A stretch of 33,453 nt of DNA from NCBI RefSeq assembly GCF_015670795.1, contig NZ_JADPCJ010000028.1, positions 1 through 33,453 of the forward strand, read 5' to 3'. Every line of letters begins with the position of its first letter. The stretch's first letter is position 1. This stretch comes from Collinsella aerofaciens. Its GTDB lineage: Bacteria > Actinomycetota > Coriobacteriia > Coriobacteriales > Coriobacteriaceae. Shown here piece after piece: positions 1-6,129 of this stretch. The translations under genes and the position numbers were made by a program. The notes under the pieces were generated by a model. The model made no database searches and was not told the origin of the DNA. It saw nothing but the letters and a program-made list of their open reading frames with translations.

Positions 1-300
1 CCTCTCGGCGGCCTTGCGAAAAACAAATCCAAGTTAGACCATTTCAAATGGTTCGATGTCTGCCCGGATGCGACACTTGAAGTGTCCATCCTCGCAGTAT
101 CCGGTTCTCAAGGTGCACGCCTGCGCGGCTGTCCGGTCCGACCGGGCCGCGCGGCAAGGAGATATATTGCCAGACCGGAGGGGCGCCGGGGGCGGGAATC
201 TAGGCGTACACATTTCCTACACATCTTGGAATCCGACTAACGTTTGCCAGCCGTTACCTACCGCTCGCCGAGCATCTCTTTATATAAGGCAGTCTCATGG
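1..300. other. Unassigned left-edge region with two small hairpins
   Basis: No convincing gene is seen in these 300 bases. Frame +1 is open from base 1 to a TAA at 232-234, but the translation is Arg/Gly-rich in its second half and resembles no family I know. Two compact inverted repeats stand out. One is a 7-bp arm pair with a single central base at 38-52. The other is a two-step hairpin at 66-91 (ggatg with catcc, gacact with agtgtc, loop tga, one bulged C). Both could belong to an RNA leader or the end of a mobile element beyond the window. The 3' side, 235-300, is simply the region downstream of the phosphohexomutase stop, and no U-tract terminator is visible there. Confidence 0.4.
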
Positions 301-1701
301 TTAAAGCGGATACGTCCCCCTAGCTAAAGCACAGCCAGCATCGAGCAACTCATCACGTTCTTCCACCGAGAACCCCTCGGCGTAGACGCGCACCACTGGT
401 TCGGTCCCGCTAGGACGGACCAGCAGCCACGTGTCATCCCCGAATGCCAAACGCAAGCCATCCATATGACTAACGTTTTGCGGCGCCTTGCCACAAATCG
501 ACTTGGGGTTTACGCCCGGCAGCAGGGTTCGTAACGTTTCGGCATCTTCGGCCTCAAGGCGCAAATCGCGTCGACCGTAACTCGTCTTACCAAAACTGTC
601 CTCGAGTTGGTCGACCAGAACGCCCAAAGGCGCGTCCGTCTTTGCCATAAGCTCACACAGAATCAGACAGGCGAGGATTCCATCGCGCTCGGGCATATGC
701 GCGGCGATGCCGATACCACCGGCTTCTTCGCCGCCCATGAGGACGCCGCCCTTCTTCATCTCTGCCGCTATATATTTGAAACCGACTGGTTTGACGGTCA
801 CGCGGCAGCCAAGCGCCTCGGCAATGCGACGCACGAGCGTCGAGCATGAAAGATTGACGACGACGCGCCCCTCCAAATTACGAAATTGAACCAAGTCGCC
901 CAAAACGAGCGCCATGATCTGATGCGGATGTATATATCTGCCGCGCTCGTCAACCGCGCCGATACGGTCGGCGTCGCCGTCGGTCACCAGGCCAGCGCAA
1001 GCTCCGTCCTCGATAACCGTGCGCTCGCAAGCGTCCACCCACGGTTCAACGGGGTCGGGGCAGATATCTTCTTGGTCAGACGCCTGCCCGGCGTGAATCT
1101 CGTGCACCTCAACGCCAAGCTCGCGCAGCAAGTCGGCTAGATAGCCCTGGGCTGCGCCGCCCATGGGATCGACAACCACGCGCAGGTGCGCGGCGCGGAT
1201 GGCTTCGGCATCGACAAACGATGCCACCGCCTGCATATAGTCAGGAATGATATCCGCGGTGCGATATTGCCCCTCGATCCCCATTGGCTCGGGAGCCATA
1301 GTCTCTTCGAGCTCTTCGATGACATCCTGGTTGGCGGTCGAGCCGTCACCCATGCGAATCTTGAGGCACAGATAGCCCTGCGGATGATGGGACCCCGTCA
1401 CCATGAGCGCGCCGCACGCTTCACCGTCATAAGCCGCCGCCCACGTAAGGGCAGGGGTCGGGACAGGTCGCGAAGCGAGCACGGCGTCTAGCCCGTGCGC
1501 TGCTAGCACGCCCGCCGCAAGCTCAGCGAACTCGCGCGCCAGGGGCCGGGTGTCGAACCCTATATATACCGTTTTGCCCGGATTGGTCTTTTGCCACAAC
1601 TCGCCGACGGCATCGGCGATACGGGCAACGTTATCGGCAGTGAAGTCCTCATCGACGCGAGCACGCCAACCGTCAGTTCCAAAATGAATTATCGCGCACA
1701 C
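301..1701 (-). CDS. Phosphoglucomutase/phosphomannomutase family protein
   Basis: An alpha-D-phosphohexomutase of 466 aa, interconverting hexose 1- and 6-phosphates (glucose and/or mannose) in the cytoplasm and feeding nucleotide-sugar synthesis. All four family signatures are present: an FGTDGWR N-terminus, the phosphoserine loop as TGSHHP (commonly TASHNP), the metal loop DGDADR, the sugar loop GGEEAGG, and the phosphate-binding RPSGTEP near the C-terminus. The GGEE.GG loop leans towards glucose-type enzymes, but specificity cannot be fixed by eye. The frame is open upstream to 1785. The GTG at 1701 is preferred because GAGGTG lies 7 nt upstream and the protein then begins right before the conserved FGTDGWR. 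It appears monocistronic. Three Tyr-Ile pairs are encoded as TAT-ATA, which is odd in this G+C-rich context. Confidence 0.9.
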   Translation of the reverse strand: MCAIIHFGTDGWRARVDEDFTADNVARIADAVGELWQKTNPGKTVYIGFDTRPLAREFAELAAGVLAAHGLDAVLASRPVPTPALTWAAAYDGEACGALMVTGSHHPQGYLCLKIRMGDGSTANQDVIEELEETMAPEPMGIEGQYRTADIIPDYMQAVASFVDAEAIRAAHLRVVVDPMGGAAQGYLADLLRELGVEVHEIHAGQASDQEDICPDPVEPWVDACERTVIEDGACAGLVTDGDADRIGAVDERGRYIHPHQIMALVLGDLVQFRNLEGRVVVNLSCSTLVRRIAEALGCRVTVKPVGFKYIAAEMKKGGVLMGGEEAGGIGIAAHMPERDGILACLILCELMAKTDAPLGVLVDQLEDSFGKTSYGRRDLRLEAEDAETLRTLLPGVNPKSICGKAPQNVSHMDGLRLAFGDDTWLLVRPSGTEPVVRVYAEGFSVEERDELLDAGCALARGTYPL

Positions 1702-1822
1702 GCGCAGACACCTCACAGTGTTTGGATCATGGTACGCATGGGGTATACCCGCAACATGCACTCGGCAACCTGCCGGCACCAGCATTCACCATTTGGGCAA
1801 ATGCTGCCGAGGACATGCAAAC

Positions 1823-1852
1823 AATAAAAAACCGCCCCGTATGGAGCGGTTT
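1823..1852 (-). terminator. Rho-independent terminator after the homocysteine methyltransferase
   Basis: On the minus strand a 10-bp stem (AAACCGCTCC with GGGGCGGTTT, one G-U pair, loop ATAC) is followed by TTTTTTATT. It starts 5 nt after the stop codon of the methyltransferase gene, as expected for the end of the regulator-methyltransferase operon. Confidence 0.9.
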
Positions 1853-1857
1853 GCCCT

Positions 1858-2751
1858 TTATATATCGAGCGCCTCGGCCATCGCGGCCGTAGTGATTGCC
1901 GTGGTTCCACAGCAACTGCCCACCATTGCGGCACCGGCATGTCTCCATTCGATGCATGCGCGCGCGAAAGCTTCGGGGTTCTCGTGCCATACGGGACCAT
2001 CCTGAGTCTGGACCGGATCGCCTACGTTGGGACGCACCGTGACGGGAGTTGTCGCCGATGCAACCATCCTGGGCACCGCCGCGTTCGCGGCCGCAAGCGA
2101 ACAGCAATTAACACCAACCGAGTTTGCGCCGTGTTTTTCGGCGTACAAAACGGCTGCCTCGATGTTGAGGCCATCGCCCAGCAGGTCGCCTTTATCGTCA
2201 ACGACAAAACTCACCAGAACAGGCATGCCGTCGGCGGCATCTCGGGCGCCGGCAAGCATGGGCTGCAGATTACGGATAGACGTCACCGTCTCGATCAGCA
2301 GACCGTCAACACCAGCATTGAGCAAGGCGTGCGCCTGTTCGCGCGCAATGCCGCGGATTTCACGATACTCGACAGAGTCCTCGGCAAACCACTCAATACC
2401 GATCGGGCCCATCGAGCCCAGCAGTAGCTGAGGGTGCGCCTGGCGGGCATCGTCGACGGCCCCGCGATTGACCTCCGCCACGGACGGCGCAATCTGGTCG
2501 TGCTTGAGGGCATAGCTCGATGCCTGAAAGGTATTGGTAATGAGCACCTGCGCGCCGGCGGCGACATACAAGCGATGGATACGAGAAACGGTCTGCGGCT
2601 CTGCCAGATTCCAAAACGCCGGTGGAATGTCGGCGGCATCGTACTCACTCAACAAAACACTGCCCATGGGGCCCTGCGCCAACAAGGTCTCGCTCGACAA
2701 GCGGCGCGTAAGTTCCTCGGCACCAAAGCGGTTGTAATAACTCGTATCCAT
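1858..2751 (-). CDS. Homocysteine S-methyltransferase family protein
   Basis: Cytoplasmic zinc-dependent methyltransferase of 297 aa, of the Pfam S-methyl_trans type (MmuM/BHMT/MetH N-terminal domain). It would transfer a methyl group to homocysteine to give methionine; the donor (S-methylmethionine, SAM, betaine or other) cannot be read from the sequence. The zinc ligands are visible as a Cys in GVNCC and the paired Cys in GSCCGT near the C-terminus, in a single TIM-barrel domain of normal length. The ATG is 10 nt after the stop of the DtxR-type regulator, so the two are almost certainly co-transcribed. The stop is followed at once by a strong terminator. The pairing with a metalloregulator suggests metal-responsive control of this zinc enzyme, which is inference only. 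Confidence 0.88.
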   Translation of the reverse strand: MDTSYYNRFGAEELTRRLSSETLLAQGPMGSVLLSEYDAADIPPAFWNLAEPQTVSRIHRLYVAAGAQVLITNTFQASSYALKHDQIAPSVAEVNRGAVDDARQAHPQLLLGSMGPIGIEWFAEDSVEYREIRGIAREQAHALLNAGVDGLLIETVTSIRNLQPMLAGARDAADGMPVLVSFVVDDKGDLLGDGLNIEAAVLYAEKHGANSVGVNCCSLAAANAAVPRMVASATTPVTVRPNVGDPVQTQDGPVWHENPEAFARACIEWRHAGAAMVGSCCGTTAITTAAMAEALDI

Positions 2752-2761
2752 ATATATCCCG

Positions 2762-3184
2762 CTATTCCTCGACGCTGATTCCCTGCTTTTCGAGATAGGC
2801 GAGCCAGCGGCTCATCGTGTCCTCGGATAGCGCATGCTCCATCATGCAGGCCTCGGAATCGGCTCGCTCAAATTCGACACCGAGCTCCTGAACCAAAAAC
2901 GTGCGGATGAGGCGATGACGGTACCAGATAGCCGTGCCAACCTCGCGGCCGCGATCGGTCAGGATCACCTTGCCGTAGTGCGATTGCTCGACAAGCTCGG
3001 ATGCCTTGAGAGCCGAAACCGCTTTATTGACCGATGCCTTGGAGACGCCAAGGCGCTGCGCGATGTCGACCGATCGAACGCCGTTGGTTTCCCCCTCTTC
3101 GCTTTCAATGCGAACCATGCACTCCAAGTAGTCTTCGTTCGCCACCGTCAGATGTAGTTCGCGCGAGCTATTTGTCGTATCCAT
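2762..3184 (-). CDS. DtxR/MntR-family metal-dependent transcriptional regulator
   Basis: A 140-aa winged-helix regulator. The HTH covers roughly residues 36-80 (VDIAQRLGVSKASVNKAVSAL is the recognition region), followed by the dimerisation/metal domain; the SH3-like C-terminal domain of DtxR/IdeR is absent, giving MntR-like size. Metal-site residues can be matched to the family: D18, E21 and H90 as in MntR, and C113-x-x-E116-H117, which has the Cys-x-x-Glu-His form of iron-sensing DtxR rather than the Glu of MntR. The metal is therefore uncertain (Fe or Mn). An upstream in-frame ATG at 3205 exists, but AAGGGA lies 9 nt before the ATG at 3184. It is first gene of an operon with the methyltransferase and is divergent from pepT across a 20-bp palindrome that may be its own operator. 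Confidence 0.85.
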   Translation of the reverse strand: MDTTNSSRELHLTVANEDYLECMVRIESEEGETNGVRSVDIAQRLGVSKASVNKAVSALKASELVEQSHYGKVILTDRGREVGTAIWYRHRLIRTFLVQELGVEFERADSEACMMEHALSEDTMSRWLAYLEKQGISVEE

Positions 3185-3215
3185 GATCTTCCGTCCCTTC
3201 TGCATTCAATGGCTG

Positions 3216-3221
3216 ATTCTA
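3216..3221 (-). promoter_or_regulatory. Putative -10 box of the dtxR-type gene
   Basis: TAGAAT on the minus strand, about 30 nt upstream of the ATG at 3184. The corresponding -35 position, 17 nt further upstream (about 3239-3244), falls inside the palindrome at 3238-3257, though no good -35 hexamer is visible. This would let a protein bound there block the promoter. Confidence 0.4.
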
Positions 3222-3237
3222 CCCCATCCAAGCGTCG

Positions 3238-3257
3238 CGGTATGCCGTGGCATACCG
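3238..3257. promoter_or_regulatory. 20-bp palindromic operator candidate between the dtxR-type gene and pepT
   Basis: Perfect 9-bp arms (CGGTATGCC and GGCATACCG) with a 2-bp centre. It lies between the two divergent start codons, directly upstream of an extended -10 for pepT and over the expected -35 of the regulator gene. It has the size and symmetry of a homodimer site. The adjacent DtxR-type regulator is the natural candidate, although the sequence does not match the textbook DtxR box (TTAGGTTAG-type arms). Confidence 0.6.
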
Positions 3258-3266
3258 TGCTAGAGT
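3258..3266 (+). promoter_or_regulatory. Extended -10 promoter element of pepT
   Basis: TGCTAGAGT (TG-n-TAGAGT) about 40 nt upstream of the pepT ATG at 3305, immediately next to the palindrome. No clear -35 is seen, as is common for extended -10 promoters. Confidence 0.4.
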
Positions 3267-3304
3267 TCTTGTTGCACACGACGACCAAGATTGGAGCGGT
3301 CTTT

Positions 3305-4552
3305 ATGGAAAACACCACCACGAACCCCGATGTCCTCGAGCGCTTTTTGCGCTACGTCCAGATCAACACGCAGTCCGAGGATGCAAACTGCGACCAGGTA
3401 CCCTCGAGCGCCGTTCAGTTTGACCTTGCCAACGTGCTGGCTGAAGAGCTGCGCGAGCTTGGTGCGGAAGATGCCCACGTGACCGAGCACGCCTATGTCT
3501 GCGCGCATATCCCCGCAAGTGCGGGCGCTGAGGACAAGCCCGCCCTGGGCCTGATCGCCCATCTCGACACCACCGAAGTTGCACCGGGTGCCGGCGTGAA
3601 ACCGCACATCGTACACTACGAAGGCGGCGACCTGGTCTGCGGCACGGTTGACGGTAAGCCCGTTGCCATGAGTACCGCCAAGCTTCCCGCCCTGAACGAC
3701 CTCGCGGGTGAGGACCTGGTCTGCAGCGATGGCACCACGCTGCTGGGCGCGGACGACAAGGCAGGCGTCGCCGAGATCATGTCACTTGTCGCGCGTATCG
3801 CTCAGGACCCCTCTCTGCCCCATCCCGCACTCGGCATTTGCTTCTGCCCTGACGAGGAGATCGGCCACGGAGCCGAGCTGTTGGATATCGATACCTTTGG
3901 CTGCAAGTACGCCTACACGGTCGACGGCGGCCCCATCGGCGAACTGGAGTGGGAGTGCTTTAACGCCGCCGAGGCGACCGTCCGCTTTGAGGGCCAGTCC
4001 ATCCACCCGGGCGACGCTAAGGGCCGTATGGTCAACGCAGGCAATCTGTTCTGCGACTTCAACGCGTTGCTCCCCTACGTGCAGCGCCCGGAGTATACGG
4101 AAGGCTACGAGGGCTTTTATCACCTTGAGGGTGTATCTGCGACCGTCGATCACGCCACAGCGCGCTATATCGTCCGCGACCATGACGCCGCCAAGTTCCA
4201 GCAGAAACTCGACCTTATTGATGCCGCCGCCTCGATGCTCAACCAGCGTCTGGGTGAGGAGCGCGTGACGGTCGAGATTAAGCAGCAGTATCGAAATATG
4301 GCCGAGATCGTTCGTGACTATCCCGAGCTTATTGATGTTGCCAAGGAAGCCTACCTTGCCTGCGGCGTTGAGCCCCAAGTGCTGCCGATTCGCGGCGGCA
4401 CCGACGGCGCTCAGCTGTCGTTCCGCGGTCTGCCCTGCCCCAACCTTTCCACCGGCGGCTATTGCTACCACGGCGTCAACGAGTTCGTCCCGGTCAGTTC
4501 GCTCGTCAAGATGACCGACGTGCTCCAGGAGCTCGTCGCCCGCTTTGCATAA
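3305..4552 (+). CDS. pepT: Peptidase T (M20B tripeptide aminopeptidase)
   Basis: Cytoplasmic dinuclear zinc aminopeptidase of 415 aa (E. coli PepT is 408) that removes the N-terminal residue from tripeptides. Metal and catalytic motifs are in order: HLDT with H86 and D88, GADDKAG around 148-154, the DEEIGHG catalytic glutamates at 183-189, the VDGG aspartate, and IRGGTDGA and YCYHGVNE near the C-terminus. The frame is open upstream to 3209, but the ATG at 3305 has GGAG 8 nt before it and matches the family N-terminus (LERFLRYVQINTQS). It is a single-gene unit ending in a clear terminator, divergent from the metalloregulator, which might link it to metal status. Confidence 0.95.
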   Translation: MENTTTNPDVLERFLRYVQINTQSEDANCDQVPSSAVQFDLANVLAEELRELGAEDAHVTEHAYVCAHIPASAGAEDKPALGLIAHLDTTEVAPGAGVKPHIVHYEGGDLVCGTVDGKPVAMSTAKLPALNDLAGEDLVCSDGTTLLGADDKAGVAEIMSLVARIAQDPSLPHPALGICFCPDEEIGHGAELLDIDTFGCKYAYTVDGGPIGELEWECFNAAEATVRFEGQSIHPGDAKGRMVNAGNLFCDFNALLPYVQRPEYTEGYEGFYHLEGVSATVDHATARYIVRDHDAAKFQQKLDLIDAAASMLNQRLGEERVTVEIKQQYRNMAEIVRDYPELIDVAKEAYLACGVEPQVLPIRGGTDGAQLSFRGLPCPNLSTGGYCYHGVNEFVPVSSLVKMTDVLQELVARFA

Positions 4553-4578
4553 GCCTGGCTGCACAAGTCCAAAAGACG

Positions 4579-4617
4579 AATCGCCCCGTCCTCAACCAAG
4601 AACGGGGCGATTTTTTT
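4579..4617 (+). terminator. pepT: Rho-independent terminator of pepT
   Basis: An 11-bp stem (AATCGCCCCGT with ACGGGGCGATT) and a 12-nt loop, followed by a run of T (TTTTTTT). It starts 26 nt after the pepT stop. Confidence 0.92.
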
Positions 4618-4718
4618 GCTGCAATGAGAACAGGTTGACGCACGCCAGCCTCTTAACGCAAGGAGTGTCCCAAACTGCCGGTACAAAAGGAACGTCCCCA
4701 AGTGCCAAGTGTTCCGGC
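4618..4718. other. Short spacer with GTCCCC motif next to repeat copy A
   Basis: Between the pepT terminator and the nested-hairpin repeat. It contains GGAACGTCCCCAAGTG at 4689-4704 and an overlapping imperfect inverted repeat (TGCCGG with CCGGCA, GGAAC with GTTCC). GTCCCC next to the nested element is also seen at copies B and C. No gene is seen. Confidence 0.4.
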
Positions 4719-4855
4719 AACGCCGATGTTTTGGCAACGACAGCGAGCGGGTCGCATTTGAGACAAGGTGACGTGAAGCGAAAGGGCGCTGACCTTCTGG
4801 TCGCGCCCTTGAAGTTGAACGTCAGATTGTCCAAATGCGGCCCGCGCAGCGTCGA
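4719..4855 (-). repeat. Nested-hairpin dispersed element, copy A
   Basis: First of three ~137-nt related elements (others at 20413-20549 and 26372-26507). Read on +, it begins with the conserved block ACGCCGATGTTTTGGCAA and ends with GCGCAGCGTCGA. Outer arms 4747-4765 and 4828-4845 pair with one bulge. A middle pair is TGACGT with ACGTCA. The inner stem is AAGGGCGC (4782-4789) with GCGCCCTT (4803-4810), topped by GACC-TTCT-GGTC. The arm sequences differ widely from copies B and C while the pairing is kept. It lies downstream of the LCP gene, on the same side and polarity as the other copies have to their upstream genes. Confidence 0.85.
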
Positions 4856-4858
4856 GTC

Positions 4859-4886
4859 GTTACGGCGTTTGGTAAAACGCCGTAAC
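4859..4886 (-). terminator. 12-bp hairpin right after the LCP gene stop
   Basis: Perfect 12-bp arms (GTTACGGCGTTT and its complement) with a 4-nt loop, starting 1 nt after the LCP stop codon in the minus-strand direction. The equivalent hairpin behind prfA (20553-20580) has different but complementary bases. There is no U-tract, so it may be a 3'-end stabiliser or Rho-assisted end rather than a classic terminator. Confidence 0.6.
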
Positions 4887-4887
4887 T

Positions 4888-6117
4888 CTAGTAGTTGGCT
4901 TCGTAGCCGTTGCCGTCGCCGGTGGGCTCTTCGTAGTAGTCCGAATCGCTCGAATCGCTTGAGTCATCGGAATCGTCAGAGCTGACCGATGAGGTTGCGG
5001 TACCGTTTGCGTAGTCGTCAGACGTGTTGTTGTTCAGGTCGCCGATCGTAGAGCTGGAACCGTCGGAAAGGCCCATGGTGTTGGGACCCTTGGGGTCCTT
5101 GCCGGCGTCGACGCGCTCCATCATTTCCTTGAGCTCGTCCTCGTAGACAAAGACGTAGCTCACACCGTCGATCATGGTGCTGTCGTCGGCGTACGAGGGC
5201 AGGTTGGCCGAGTAGATACCGTCGACATCCATACCGCGCATGGCGTTGACCGTAGCCACGATATCCTGAACGCTCATATCGGTTACGAGCATATCGGACA
5301 GCGAATTAACCAGGCCAAAGATCTTCGTGGCATCGAAGTTATTGAGAATCTGGTTGGCAAGGGCGCCAAGTACCTGACGCTGGTGGCGCATGCGCGTGTA
5401 ATCGCCGTCGGCATAGGTGTAGCGGCAGCGGGCATAGGTAAGGGCGGTGGCGCCGTCCATATGCTGCTGACCAGCGGTAATCTTAATATCCAGGTGCTCG
5501 GGGTCGTCAACATCATCGGTTGCGTTAATGTCGATACCGCCAACCGAATCAATCAGCGCCTGCATACCGTCGAAGCTGACCTCGGCATAGTGGGAAATCT
5601 GAACACCGCACAGCTCGTTGACCGCCTCGACCATGGCCTCGGCGCCGCCAACGGTATGGCAGGCGTTGATCTTCATGGTCTCGCCCTTGTACTCGACCTT
5701 GGTGTCGCGCGGAACGGAAATGAGCGTCGCCTGCTTTTGCGTGGGGTCGATGCGTGCCAGGATAATCGAGTCGGCACGATACGTATCCTCGCCCGGGCGA
5801 CCGTCGGTACCAAGGAGCAGCACGTAGAACGGGTCTTTTGCCTCGTCGGTATCGACTAGAATCTGGCGTAGGTTGTCGGTAATGACGTTGGAATCGCCGA
5901 GCTTGCCCATAATGGTGGCGAACCACAGGCCGGCGGCAGTCGTTGCGCTCAGCAGCACACCGAGCACGGCAATAAGCGCGACGCGGCGAACCGTGTGGCC
6001 ACGGCGGCGCTGACGGGCGCGCTCGGAATAGCGGGCGACGTTATCACGGCTATAGATCTTGGCCTGCGCGCCGGTCGAAGGTCTTCGGGATTCCGCAAGG
6101 GGCTTTTTCTTAAACAT
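4888..6117 (-). CDS. LCP (LytR-CpsA-Psr) family cell-wall glycopolymer ligase
   Basis: Membrane-anchored phosphotransferase of 409 aa that would attach teichoic-acid-like or capsular polymers from lipid carriers to peptidoglycan outside the cell. A basic cytoplasmic N-terminus (1-44) is followed by a single TM helix at about 45-68 and the LCP domain at about 95-265. Characteristic residues are visible: GTDGR, YRADSI, SVPRDT (R137) and ALTYARCR...GDYTRMRHQRQ (R230, D239, R243, R246). A tail from about 345 to 409 is rich in Ser, Asp, Thr and Gly and ends in a Tyr/Glu-rich stretch. The frame opens with a TTG at 6123; the ATG at 6117 is preferred. It starts 12 nt after the murA stop, so murA and this gene form a wall-synthesis operon. 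Confidence 0.92.
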   Translation of the reverse strand: MFKKKPLAESRRPSTGAQAKIYSRDNVARYSERARQRRRGHTVRRVALIAVLGVLLSATTAAGLWFATIMGKLGDSNVITDNLRQILVDTDEAKDPFYVLLLGTDGRPGEDTYRADSIILARIDPTQKQATLISVPRDTKVEYKGETMKINACHTVGGAEAMVEAVNELCGVQISHYAEVSFDGMQALIDSVGGIDINATDDVDDPEHLDIKITAGQQHMDGATALTYARCRYTYADGDYTRMRHQRQVLGALANQILNNFDATKIFGLVNSLSDMLVTDMSVQDIVATVNAMRGMDVDGIYSANLPSYADDSTMIDGVSYVFVYEDELKEMMERVDAGKDPKGPNTMGLSDGSSSTIGDLNNNTSDDYANGTATSSVSSDDSDDSSDSSDSDYYEEPTGDGNGYEANY

Positions 6118-6129
6118 AGGCAACCTGCA

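Noticed and set aside
56..304. 82-codon ORF on + at the left edge
   Set aside because: No recognisable domain and composition unlike the real genes; no ribosome-binding site.
4545..4985. 146-codon ORF on + over the pepT terminator and repeat copy A
   Set aside because: It would translate a terminator and palindromes, and ends inside the LCP gene.
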